The translations under genes and the position numbers were made by a program. Shown here one piece after another: positions 1 to 9,318 of a stretch of DNA of 37,130 bases (within the stretch, counting starts at the first letter, position 1; each line of letters begins with the position of its first letter). Source of the stretch: Chromera velia. Its lineage: Eukaryota > Sar > Chromeraceae. Location of the stretch: contig JAHBMJ010000170.1 of NCBI GenBank assembly GCA_018398765.1, positions 1 to 37,130 on the forward strand, in the 5' to 3' direction. The notes under the pieces were generated by a model. It was given only the letters and a program-made list of their open reading frames with translations. It had not been told where the DNA came from and made no database searches.

Positions 1-189
1 CATATGTCATAGAAAAACTACAAGATTTAGACTTAATTTTACCAGGAAAATATATATAGGAAGTGTTGCCTTTTCAAACCCTGGACTATCATTTTCATTT
101 TTTCATACCTCATTCGCGTGGCTAAAAAAAATTTAGACATGCGTGGACTCGATGAGCAGCATGAGCATTGGTGATCATGCAAATATGGC

Positions 190-260
190 ATGGATTGGCA
201 ATGGATTGGCATGCATGCATGGACATGGCATGCATGGACATGGCATGGACATGAGTGCTC
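190..260. repeat. GCATGC/CATGGA short-repeat cluster
   Basis: This run alternates TGCATGCATG with ATGGACATGGC units. The six-base palindrome GCATGC recurs within it. ORFs across it on both strands are repeat artefacts (HAWTWHAWTWH and similar). It could be a degenerate minisatellite or a cluster of protein-binding sites; nothing nearby decides which. Confidence 0.5.
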
Positions 261-309
261 CTCAACGGAACCAAAGCGTCGCTGGGCCCCGGCCTCCGCG
301 GACGTGCAC

Positions 310-381
310 ATTCAAACTCTAGCTTGTCGCTGCTTGCGCTCGCTTGCTCTCTATACAGTTTTCTATATAGTTTAGGGTCCC
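310..381 (+). repeat. Dispersed repeat family, copy A
   Basis: The segment begins TTCAAACTCTAGCTTGTCGC and ends TAGTTTAGGGTCCCG. The same order of words with scattered substitutions recurs at 2232-2345. The shared tail beginning TTTAGGGT also appears at 1719-1780. These look like truncated members of one interspersed element, but no coding capacity or clear termini are visible. Confidence 0.6.
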
Positions 382-566
382 GTTTAAAGTAGGAGTTCTT
401 TGAAGGGATGGAAGACGTGCGGGATACACCTCTGCACAATTAAGGTCTTTCTGATTAAAAGGGTAGCCTTTTTTCAATGAAAGAAGTGAAGTGTCTCGAA
501 GGTTCTGCTCTGCATCCCCTCTGTCTCTTTTCTCTCTCTTTTGATTGTCCAACCTATTGTGAAGCT

Positions 567-888
567 GTTATGTCGTACTTTGAAGGCGAAGGAGACGACA
601 GTAGTTTTAAAGACGCGTGGAAGCGCCTTATTGAGGAGGGGGCATATGTTACGGTCTACTCAGACCGCAACTTAAGTCTTTGATTATTCTGAGATGTTTT
701 GCTGTCTGTGTCCTTTGGCAGACATCAGGAGAATCACAATGGATGAAATGTAAGCACTGCCAGGTGGTAGACTGAGAAGCGGAAGGTCTCGGGTTCGATT
801 CCCACCTCCATCTTTTTTGCCTAACTTTGAAAATTCACAAGAAGCTGATTAATCGGTTCTGTATCGGTTAAGGCAAAGTATATCAAAC
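567..888 (+). repeat. Large inverted repeat, left arm
   Basis: This 322-base arm matches the reverse complement of 1235-1556 without indels and, by my reading, with about 12 substitutions (roughly 96% identity). The loop is 346 bases. The arm contains a short open frame (555-683) whose last 38 codons are nearly identical to the frame in the other arm. It also holds a tRNA-like segment with a perfect Pol III B-box (GGTTCGATTCC, about 792-802) followed by a T6 run. A transcript through both arms would fold into a long hairpin. It may be a foldback or composite SINE element; the family is not recognised. Confidence 0.8.
739..812 (+). other. tRNA-like segment (tRNA-derived SINE or pseudo-tRNA)
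   Basis: There is a D-arm-like GGTGGTAGAC, then AGGTC, then a T-loop with the perfect B-box GGTTCGATTCC. The segment closes with CTCCATC and a TTTTTT Pol III-type terminator. The 5' GATGAAA can pair partly with CTCCATC as an acceptor stem. The anticodon arm does not fold properly and the T stem pairs at only about three of five positions. It is therefore not a credible functional tRNA; a tRNA-derived SINE head is the better reading. Confidence 0.5.
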
Positions 889-1234
889 TTGATACACTTT
901 TAAAAATGAAAGTCTGTCAAACATGATAGACTTACACAATTGATACACTTTCACAATTGGTAACCTTTGCAGGAAACAAGCATAAAATGCAACTTTGAAA
1001 AAAAAAGAAAAGAAAGAATCGATTAAAAACTTGACCCGAGAGTAACAGAATTGAATCCCAAATCGAGTTGACTTACCTTCTGGAAGAATTGACTTAAAGC
1101 GATCTGAACCGACCTTCGCTGACCTCAATAACACTGCGTGAATAATTAAAAGATATATTCAACTCCAATTCTAGTTCTATTCTTCCGTTTCAGCTTCATC
1201 TGGCCTACTGAGTCTGGAAGAGCACGGAACATGG

Positions 1235-1556
1235 GTTTGACATACTTTGTCTTAACTGATACGGAACTGATTAATCAGCTTCTTGTGAATTTTCAAAGTT
1301 AGGCAAAAAAGATGGAGGTGGGAATCGAACCTAAGACCTTCCGCTTCTCAGTCTACCACCTGGCAGTGCTCATATTTCATCCATTGTGATTCTCTTGATG
1401 TCTGCCAAAGGACACAGACAGCAAAATATCTCAGAATAATCAAAGACTTAAGTTGCGGTCTGAGTAGACCGTAACATATGCCCCCTCCTCAATAAGGCGC
1501 TTCCACGCGCCTTTAAAACTACTGTCGTCTCCTTCGCCTTCAAAGTACGACATAAC
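1235..1556 (-). repeat. Large inverted repeat, right arm
   Basis: This is the reverse-complement partner of 567-888, of equal length and without indels. The differences I can list are all transitions, several at CG dinucleotides in the left arm that read CA or TA here. The minus-strand open frame at 1440-1643 ends with the same 38-residue peptide as the left arm, apart from one Asp/Gly change. Confidence 0.8.
1311..1384 (-). other. tRNA-like segment, second copy
   Basis: This is the mirror copy of the tRNA-like segment at 739-812. The B-box core GGTTCGATTCC and the adjacent T6 run are intact. The stem side has decayed from CTCGGG to CTTAGG, which further weakens the T stem. Confidence 0.45.
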
Positions 1557-1718
1557 AAAGCCGTGATTGATCAGCTGTATCAAAGTGATCGAAGTCACGC
1601 CTATATTCGTCGCTAGTAGTTTTAGGACGGAACAAATCGACAAACTAGGTTAGATTTGCCTCTCATATATGGGGACGCGGCATGCATGAAAAAACTCTCA
1701 ATCATTATGTTTGGTAAC

Positions 1719-1780
1719 GTTTAGGGTCCCGCTAGAAGCCTCAAACGTAGGATTTACGCCTTAACGGAGGGTGACTCCGA
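1719..1780 (+). repeat. Dispersed repeat family, copy C (tail part)
   Basis: The word order GTTTAGGGTCCCGCTAGAAG, then AACGTAGGATTTACGCCTT, then GTGACTCC matches 2287-2345 with a few substitutions. The 5' half shared by copies A and B is missing here. Confidence 0.55.
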
Positions 1781-2231
1781 TAAGTCATGAGGGCGGTTCT
1801 GGTTGTAGAGTTCCTCTACACTTGCTGATACTCTGCGTAGACTCACCCTCTACGCCCGGCCGCCCATGGAGATCCTACGCGGCTCCCACTCGGCGTCTTT
1901 TGGAATCCCGGGTTCATACTTCTCTGCCCGCTAACGTTAAACATCACCTTTCACAACCAGGATAGAATAGTCCTTCTCTGAGTACCAGGTTTACTACTTG
2001 AGTGATTGCTCTTACCAGGTGTGCGATTCAAAGAACGTATGATATGGTGGGAGGGTGGGTTCCGTTTCGGTTTTCGAAACTGTCATTCCTGATTCCTTGA
2101 GATGATCTTCCTTTTTTACTTGTTCTGATCATGAATCAGATTCTTCTATTTTGATTTAATCTTTTCTTAACCATGCGCAGCATCGCCGTTTGAACGTGCA
2201 GCATCCGGTCCAAGTATTCCCTTTGTTTTTC
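1781..2231. other. Gene-poor stretch, nothing recognised
   Basis: The short open frame at 1771-1965 (plus) has no recognisable domain or supporting splice sites. A cccgggttcatac word near 1905 resembles a weak B-box. The sequence could be a decayed transposable element, but nothing diagnostic is visible. Confidence 0.4.
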
Positions 2232-2345
2232 ATTCAAACTCTAACTTGTCGCTGTTTGCGTTCGCTTACTCTCTACAGTTTTTTATATAGTTTAGGGTTC
2301 CGCTAGAAGCCTCGAACGTAGGATTTACACCTTGACAGAGAATGA
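2232..2345 (+). repeat. Dispersed repeat family, copy B (longest)
   Basis: This copy joins the 5' half shared with 310-381 to the 3' half shared with 1719-1780. It shows that those two segments belong to one element. The copies differ by scattered substitutions and small indels. Confidence 0.6.
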
Positions 2346-3158
2346 CTCCAACAAATCGATTATACAAAACGGGTTCCACTTGCAAGGAGGAACCGTTACA
2401 AAATTTAATCTAGCTACATGTGTTTGAAAGTGTAAAATTCTTAAATGCGCTATTTTAAATCTTAGAAAATTACCAAAATATTGAATATGAATGTTTTATC
2501 TATTTATTGGAATTTTAGTAAGCAATAGGGTGGTTTCTGTAGCTTGAAAAGTAATTTTTTTTTACTCCTGATAAAAGGTCGACTCTTGCTGGCAAGTTAC
2601 CATGTGTTTTGACCTTTTCCTAGCTCGTTTAACCAGGAAGAAAGCCACCCTGGCACCAGCGGGCAGCAGCGACGGAGAGTTCAAGGCACCGGCTCTCTCT
2701 TCTTTAAGGGTAGAGCTAGACATACAGTTACGGACGATGGGTATTTGACAGCGCTTCATTACTGAAAGAGGTCTACACGCAGCAGGCGGGGGCTATCGCT
2801 TCTTTACATTTCCCTCCTCTTGCCAAACTTATCCCTCTTCAACAAGCTTTTCCCTCCTCTCATCGTATATTTGTGTTTCTTCTTTACAATAAATCCGCCT
2901 CTGGTCTCCACTCCTTTTCCGCCCTCCCTCGATCTGTCTCACAGTAACCGATGGCTCTCTGTTCGGTTTCTTATGTCTGCTCTCATTTAACCCACAAGGC
3001 GAAAGCAGTGCTCTGTCTGTTGAATGTAGTGACCACAAACTCTGTATATATGATTCTTGTATTCGGTGTGTTGATGACTTCATGCATAGACTTGGCCCCT
3101 CTGGTGGTCTTTAGATCCCTTGAAGTGGAAAATATACGCCAGGAAGACCTTGTCGTTC
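2346..3158. other. Intergenic, no supported gene
   Basis: The first part is AT-rich (about 2380-2560). It is followed by mixed-composition sequence with several short open frames on both strands. None has a recognisable domain, convincing splice sites or coding bias. A decayed gene or transposon remnant is possible. Confidence 0.4.
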
Positions 3159-3218
3159 AAAGTATACCGTCTGGAAAGTTTTGTACTTAAGGTATGCCGT
3201 CTGGGAGGTTTTGCACTC
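3159..3218 (+). repeat. 30-base direct duplication
   Basis: Two adjacent units with a 30-base period share the pattern GTATRCCGTCTGG, then a purine pair, then GTTTTGYACT. There are only a few substitutions between them. Confidence 0.6.
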
Positions 3219-3529
3219 TAGGAAGGTATTTCAGATAGAATGTTCAGCTTAAGGCTCTCTAGGAGTATTTATAGACGCTACAGGACGTAACTATGTTAGC
3301 AGAAGGGAGAAGGGACTCTTAAAGTCTCCTCTTTGATATGTTTTCATCTGATACACAGATTTTGAAAGAATCTCTGATGTTCTAAGTGGAATACTTTAGG
3401 GTAGGATATTCTCTTAAAGGTTGGTTGGAAGGTTTATGAAAGAAGATTTAGAATTCTGATTGGTTGGTGGTGACTTTTTAGTCCGTTGATTCTTATCAAA
3501 ACTTTTTATGATTATAAAGGTATTCCGCA

Positions 3530-3900
3530 TGGCAGGTCTTTCGGAAAGTCTTTCACGTAGTGATACAGGCCATCATAAAGTCTTTCACATAGATGGAAGT
3601 CTTTCATTACGAAGTTTTTCATAAGAGGAAGTCTTTTATTACGAAGTCTTTCACAAAAGGAAGTCTTTCATCATGAAGTCTTTTATGAGAGGAAGTCTTT
3701 CATTATAAAGTCTTTTATCATAAGAGGTAGTCTTTCATCACAAAGTCTTTTACAAGAGGAAGTCTTTCGTCATGAAGTTTTTCATAAGAGGAAGTCTTTC
3801 ATTACAAAGTCTTTCACAAGAGGAAGTCTTTCATCATGAAATCTTTCACAAGAAGAAGTCTTTCATCACAAAGTCTTTTATATGAGGAAGTCTTTCAGAT
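3530..3900 (+). repeat. AAGTCTTTCA-based minisatellite
   Basis: AAGTCTTTCA/AAGTCTTTTA units recur about every 15-18 bases. They are organised into higher-order units of roughly 32-33 bases ending CAAGAGG or TAAGAGG. The copies are imperfect, so the array is old. It has no open coding capacity. Confidence 0.75.
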
Positions 3901-3904
3901 GATA

Positions 3905-3990
3905 TATAATTTAGAAAGCAGGTAGACGAGAATTGAACCCGGGACCTTTTGATTGTTAATCATACATACTAACTACTATGTCATAAATGC
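3905..3990 (-). other. Degenerate tRNA-like segment
   Basis: On the minus strand the order is GTTAGTATG, then GATTAACAATC, then AGGTCCCGGGTTCAATTCTC. This resembles a D arm, an anticodon arm and a T arm with a near-consensus B-box (GGTTCAATTCT). An anticodon AAC can be drawn in a weak stem. The acceptor stem is not convincing. It is most likely a pseudo-tRNA or SINE head. Confidence 0.35.
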
Positions 3991-4019
3991 TAGGGCCGCT
4001 TGCCCATTTGACTACTTTT

Positions 4020-5400
4020 TAGTCTGTCTGACTCTTTTGTATTTTATAGCATGAAAGTTCGACAGAACATTGCACGGCCAAAGGGCTACATAAACGAGGT
4101 GGAAGATCTAAGAGCCCCCTAAGCTGCGCACATGAAGTGCGAGGAGCTAGCAGGCCGCGATTTGACCTCTGATTGCCATGATGCAATCGAATTGGTAAAG
4201 CAGCTACTAGCTCAAATCGTAATACCCAACAGATTGAATTGCGTGCTTCCTTCCTTGCTAGTACATACATGGCAGAGTTGTTGAATGATAACTTGAATCC
4301 TGCTGAAGAGACCTTTCGCAAGGTCGAAACAGCTGTACAGGAAGCGTAAAGACAGATACAGTATGCATAAAGTCCTTTGAGCAGATTTGTATGCAGTCAA
4401 TCAGAAACAGATCGAACAGATTTACCATACTCTCTCACTAGAAGAAGACTAATTTCAGCTTACAGGAATCAAGTTTTGTTTTCCATCAAAATTTTCTATG
4501 GATAACATACAACTATGTATAGTTTAATACAGACTATACAGTCTTCAAGTCTATAACACTTAAATTATTATACTTTAAACCGTTAATTTTATATATTTAA
4601 CGGAATATGTTAACAACACAGTGCTGCAGCGTTGTTTACCGTTCTCTAGCGTCTAGTCTAGCGTTGTCTTTTATACGGTGTTTTTTCGTGGTCCTCTGAT
4701 ATCCTTTGATTACCTCTATAACATCTTGGTCCTCCTCATATCGATCACTATAACTTTCTATGAATTACTTTTTAGGTCAATGTATCCGAGTCTTCTTTTA
4801 GATGATTGCATCATGTATGCTTTGTTTTGAATTGATCTGTTTTCGTTTTCAAATACATTGGGAGGCTGTAATTTGAAAGAGCATGGAGTTCGTTAGGTTA
4901 AGATCAAAAACCATGATTCAAACTCAGATTGAAAGCACGTTAACTTTTTCTGATGTGCAGCAATTGGGCAGAATCGGCAACTACAAGCCTAGCTACAAGC
5001 AGTAAGACCCACAAAGAAATGGAGAGATGATTGTCTTTTGCATGCCTGTGAAGAACAGAAACGGAAGATCAGGAGGGCAGGTCGACCCACAAAGAAATTC
5101 GGAGGGCAGGATCGTCTTCTTCATTCGATCATGCATGTCATATATGCTGCTGGCGCGCCTCGGCTTCTCTTTTCTTAAGCAGTCTTTCCTTAATTTCTTT
5201 GCTTTCAATGAGAATGTTTCCCAAAGAGGTGAGGCATACGACGCGTAGTTTGATTCATTGCCTCCCTCCATGCCTTCGCACAGGACAGATTCTTCTTGTG
5301 ATGTTGGATGGCTGCCTGCTCGTTATGTTTTGCATGTTCGTACAGATTCGCTCTCTTCTTTTCACTTCATTCGTTCGTTCGTTCGTGCGCTTTCCTTACA
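4020..5400. other. Intergenic, no supported gene
   Basis: The sequence is AT-rich to mixed. Near 4250-4350 the plus strand reads a short peptide (MAELLNDNLNPAEE then FRKVETAVQEA), but stops surround it. It is at most a gene or transposon remnant. No other feature is recognised. Confidence 0.35.
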
Positions 5401-5404
5401 AGTT

Positions 5405-5524
5405 TGTTTGTTTATTTGTTTGTTTGTTTTGGCATGCTCTTTCCTGGCTCGTCTGTCTTTTGTGTGTTTGTTTATTTGTTTGTTTGTTTTGGCATGCTCT
5501 TTCCTGGCTCGTCTGTCTTTTGTG
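5405..5524 (+). repeat. Perfect 60-base tandem duplication
   Basis: 5405-5464 and 5465-5524 carry the same run of TTTG/TATTTG followed by GGCATGCTCTTTCCTGGCTC and a GTCTGTC tail. I see at most one mismatch, so the duplication is recent. The Phe/Cys-rich frames across it are repeat artefacts. It lies downstream of the 3' end of gene 1. Confidence 0.85.
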
Positions 5525-5795
5525 AAATTAAATGAAGAAGGGATTGGATGGGAGGCGAGACAATTCGTTTAAGCGGGGAAGTCGACAAAACAAAACGCAG
5601 TTGCATTTGCATGGTAGAAACGCATCACGGAACTCATTCTGTTCATTTTCCGTCATTTTTGTCAGTCGAGTGATTACAGAGCTGAACAGGCACAGCGTTG
5701 TGGTTTGTCTTCCCGTGAAGGCTCCTTCATTCTCTTCCATCAAATTAGATGAATTGAGTTTTTTCCATCGGCCCTCATTTTTCCTGCCTTCTCTT

Positions 5796-6415
5796 TCAAC
5801 TGGTAGAGTCAATCTCTGTTGCCTCCAGAGGGATGTGGCTGAGATGCTGGTTGGCGTTTTTGTATGCGGTGTGAAGCTGTGCAAACTCATCCACCGTCTG
5901 AGTGGTCTGGTCAACCTCATCCTCGTTCTTCTTTCCCTTTGACACAGTGGACTTGTCAGTGAGGTCATCGATCGGTTCCTGCTCTTCAATCACCTGGTCG
6001 TTGACGTCGTTCACCACCTGCTGTTGCTGCTGTTGCACTTCCACAGGCTCGAGCTTGAGGGTGACGAAGCGGAACTCAATCGACTGTCGGCACTTCGTGG
6101 GGCATCGGTTGTCGTCTCCGTCGTAGATCGGCAGGGCGCCGTGCATGACCCCGAGAGTCTCAAAGAGAATAAAGTCCCCCTTCTGGAGGGGGGAGATGAG
6201 AACCTCGTCACCTGAATTGTCGAGGACATTGAATGATTGAATGTCGTTCAGGGACGACCAGTCGGCCTTCTTTTTGTTCAACACCGCGAGAGGCTTCCCG
6301 CACAGTTCGTCTGCGAGGACGATCCAGGCGTTGTAGATGTTATCAACCTGGATGGACGGAGGGAGGGAGGGAGGGAGAGACGCAGGCAGAGAGGAAGTCT
6401 TAGAGAGGGAAGAGT

Positions 6416-6491
<76 letters not shown>

Positions 6492-6597
6492 GAGAGAGAG
6501 AGAGAGCTAGACAGAGAGAGAGACAGAGACAGACACACAGAGACAGAGACAGAGACAGAGACAGAGAGAGAGAGAGAGCGAGAGAGAGAGAGAGAGG

Positions 6598-6647
<50 letters not shown>

Positions 6648-7910
6648 GAGACAAAGAGACAAAGAGACAAAGAGACAGAAAGAGAGAGAGTGAGACAACA
6701 CTGAGCATGTCAGACTAAACATGATTTTCCTCAAAAAAGAGTCAGGGGGCAGAGCAGTAGAAAGAAAACGATGAAAGCATGTGCTAATGCAGGCAGGGGA
6801 CAGAGATGAGAGAGGAAAACCAATCATTGGAACCATGGCGAAATCATTGCACTATAGTCCTGCCCCACCCCACCCCTCCAGTACCCACCACGTATTTTGC
6901 AGGATCCTCATCATCCTCTTTGAAGTACACCGGCGTGTTTGTCAGACTGTTGTCTTGGTTCAACATTCCCACGCCCATCAAGTCAGTTCCCAGGGTGTCA
7001 CTGTGGAAGTGGTCCAAATGGAGTGCAGGGAAAGACTTCGAGGCTCGCAGTGTTGCAATGTTGCAGCCGAGGGGGTGCTCTTGGGGCAACTCATCATCCT
7101 GGTCATCGACACCGCAGCCACCGCAGCAGCAGCCGCAAAAGAATTTCGCGAAGGTCATCTTGGGCTTTGCGCGGGTTTGCAACAGATATCGTGAGTACAG
7201 GTGGGGGTGTTGCCCACCAGTGGGCAGTTGATTGTGGATGGGTTGTCGAGTTTGGGCCTGTTCTCGGGGCAGACGTGGTGAGAGCAAGTGGAGTCGAGTA
7301 CGTTTCTGAAGACTGTGGCGGCTTGGATGCGCGTAAATTTTCTTTTCACAAGTGTGTTGTACTCAGAGTCGAGCAGATCATCGTTCGGGAGTGTTGGCTC
7401 GACGTTGTGGTTCCAGATATCAGAGCCGATCAGGAAAGCCCCAGCAACCCCCAACTTGTCGACTACCATCTCGGCAACTAACGGGAACAGATTTGAGTTG
7501 GCCCAGAGAGTTGCTCGATGGTACTGTGATTTGGACTGCGCGTCCATGAATTTGCTTTTGGCAGTGCCGAGAGCAGTCGTGTATGCCTGCTCGTTGTCCA
7601 CATGGAAAAAGGAGAAACCGTACTCGGCGAATTCGTCCCCTGCGTGATTCAACCTCACTTCGTGTTCGTCCAGGTCGGTTGGCCTGGGAAGCGTGGTGAC
7701 CTTCAGGTCTTTCTCCCTCTCAAACTTTTCTGTCTTGTTGCTGTACACATTGAACTTGTGGTGGGGGGGGTTGCCAAGACTGCTCGTGAAGCTCCGGCGC
7801 TGAAGGAACGTAGGATGCTCATGAGCGAAGCCGTGATCTGTCATCCATGCCCCGAGGGCACACGGGAAGAGAAATAACCCAGCAACGAAGATGCAGAGCT
7901 GTCGAGACAT
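5796..7910 (-). CDS. Gene 1: secreted protein with Cys module and possible 2OG-Fe(II) dioxygenase fold
   Basis: Segments read on the minus strand are 7910-7155, 7158-6889 and 6347-5796 (TGA at 5798-5796). The ATG at 7910 opens a classic signal peptide (MSRQLCIFVAGLFLFPCALG). The first segment ends in a cysteine module (TCSHHVCP, then TCTHDICC) of a kind I associate with algal and protist extracellular proteins. The second has HLDHFHSD, which fits a HxD metal motif. The third has NAWIVLADE, then KGDFILFETLGVMHGA and SIEFRFV, resembling the distal His and 2-oxoglutarate-binding Arg of phytanoyl-CoA-dioxygenase-like enzymes. The last intron (6888-6348) is clean and phase 0 (GTGGGT...CAG). The join between the first two segments is not: the first ends TGA inside ATGACC, four bases overlapping the next frame. 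Either a 59-base intron (7217-7159) removes the Cys tail, or one base is wrong. The C-terminus is acidic and Gln-rich. The dioxygenase call is inference. Confidence 0.6.
6348..6888 (-). other. Gene 1 intron carrying (GT)n/(GA)n microsatellites
   Basis: The donor is GTGGGT and the acceptor CATCCAG|GTTGAT; the reading frame is kept in phase 0. The plus strand carries (GT)n at about 6418-6447 followed by about 240 bases of GA/CAGA repeats. Long Arg-Glu and Ser-Leu frames here are microsatellite artefacts. Confidence 0.75.
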
Positions 7911-8615
7911 CGTGGAATGCGAGTAAATCTCCAGAGTGGATCTGATGAACAAATGTGTGTGTCGATCGCCCGAAACCGCGTATAGAGCTTTTGTCTGACC
8001 TGACAGAAAGTGGGTTACAGTTTCCGACTGGCTTATCAGCGGTCTTTCTCGATTTCGAGAGAAAACCACTTGCACAAGGATATCGAAATTGCGTGGCCTT
8101 TGCTGGAGCGAAGCCGAAGTGCTCATGCACGCACGGTTGATCTCTCTTGCAAGTTGCAAGGTAAACTGTATTTGCAGTTCACTTTGACGTGCACGTCCAG
8201 GCATGCATGCATGCATGCTGGACCTGCATGCGAGAAAAAGGCATGCATGCAGTCTCCGTCCCTCCGTCCCTCCATGCATCTGACGCACGCGAACCGTGCG
8301 AATGGCCCGGAAAGCGAATTTTGGGGATTAAAGATCCATGCGGCGAGGTCCTGGGTTCGAGCTAGTTCAAGCCCCTGCACCCTCACTTTTCCGTCGAAAT
8401 TTACGAGGAAATCATGCATGCCCAGCCAGCCACGCGATCCCAGTGGAATTGTTTTTAAGTGCCCTCCAGAGCTTCGCTTTCCGGGTCACCCTTCCGTCCG
8501 TTCCCCGCGCGGTAACTTTGTCCAGCCCCACTGGCCTACCCGGTAGCACAGAAAAAAAAAACTTTTTTACCTAAATCATCAAATCTTCCAAAAAAATCTT
8601 TCATACAACTCTAGA
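7911..8615. promoter_or_regulatory. Upstream region of gene 1 with GCATGC clusters
   Basis: GCATGC words are dense at about 8200-8275 (GGCATGCATGCATGCATGC and two further clusters) and again at about 8412. They lie 290-500 bases upstream of the gene 1 start. GCATGC-type sites are bound by some ApiAP2 factors in apicomplexans; a role here is inference. A segment at 8451-8494 resembles a duplicated motif upstream of gene 3. Confidence 0.35.
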
Positions 8616-8826
8616 GGGCAGCGCACTAAAGATTTTTGGTAACCCAGTTACGTTAGGAAGGGGGGGGGGGGGCATTACAATTCATGTGAACCCAAGGGCA
8701 ATAAGAGGCGCCTCCCACCCTTTGGGGCAGAGAAAAGGGGTTACCAAATTAAATAATAAAAAGGGGGGAGGAAGGAGTCAGCCCCCAAATGTAACTGCAT
8801 TACCAAAAATCTTTAGTCCGCTGCCC
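8616..8826. mobile_element. MITE-like element with about 40-base terminal inverted repeats
   Basis: The left end reads GGGCAGCGCACTAAAGATTT then TTGGTAAC. The right end, reverse-complemented, reads GGGCAGCGGACTAAAGATTT then TTGGTAAT, and the match continues to about 40 bases. The element is 211 bases, has no ORF of transposase size and includes a G-run near 8660. TAGA occurs at 8612-8615 and 8828-8831 and may be part of a target duplication, but an extra A intervenes on the right. The superfamily cannot be assigned from this copy. Confidence 0.7.
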
Positions 8827-9318
8827 ATAGATAATTTTTGTGTTAAGCTACAACAAACCTGTATTTTTTTTGTCATATCGGTACACATTAAGCTTTATCA
8901 TACTCTATCATACTCGTACGTAGTATAAAAAAATACGAAATTAAACATAGTTGAATCCCTGGTTGAATCTATTACTAGATCTATTATGAAACAAAAGATA
9001 AGAAAAACAGGAAGATGTTCTCCTACGATTGAAATCATAAAATTAACTCATAAAAATGTGTATGTACAACATGAAGAGTCTAGAAGACTGGCCACAAAAG
9101 CTCCAAGAAAGGCCATATAGTTGAAGGCACATAAGCGCTGCTATGTAATGGCAAAAACGTTAATTATGCAACTGTGCAAGAGGCAGAGCCATTGCAGACG
9201 TACAGATTTTGCGTTGTCTATAATCACTGAAGTAGGAGATGACATAACGGCGACCGCATCAATGGCCCCGCCAAAGGATGGTGTAAGACTTACCCCCCCC
9301 CCCCCCCCCNCCCCTCGC
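8827..9318. other. AT-rich intergenic and 3' flank of gene 2
   Basis: 8827-9240 is AT-rich with no supported gene. A poly-C run at about 9293-9313 contains one unresolved N at 9310, just downstream of the gene 2 stop. Its true length is unknown. Confidence 0.6.

Noticed and set aside
370-378. TTTAGGG words as telomere repeats
   Set aside because: Each occurs singly at the three dispersed-repeat copies, never in tandem.
3530-3900. CRISPR-like array
   Set aside because: The repeats are imperfect and contiguous without unique spacers, and the genome is eukaryotic.
5199-5572. Phe/Cys/Leu-rich ORFs
   Set aside because: They arise from TTTG/TTCG repeats and the 60-base duplication; three overlapping frames are open at once.
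6237-6708. Long Arg-Glu, Ser-Leu and Asp-Arg-Gln frames
   Set aside because: They are produced by GA, CAGA and GT microsatellites inside the gene 1 intron; all frames and both strands are open there.
8330-8380. Third tRNA-like segment (GAGGTCCTGGGTTCGAGC)
   Set aside because: It has a B-box-like word but no acceptor, D or anticodon arm that folds; too weak for a feature.
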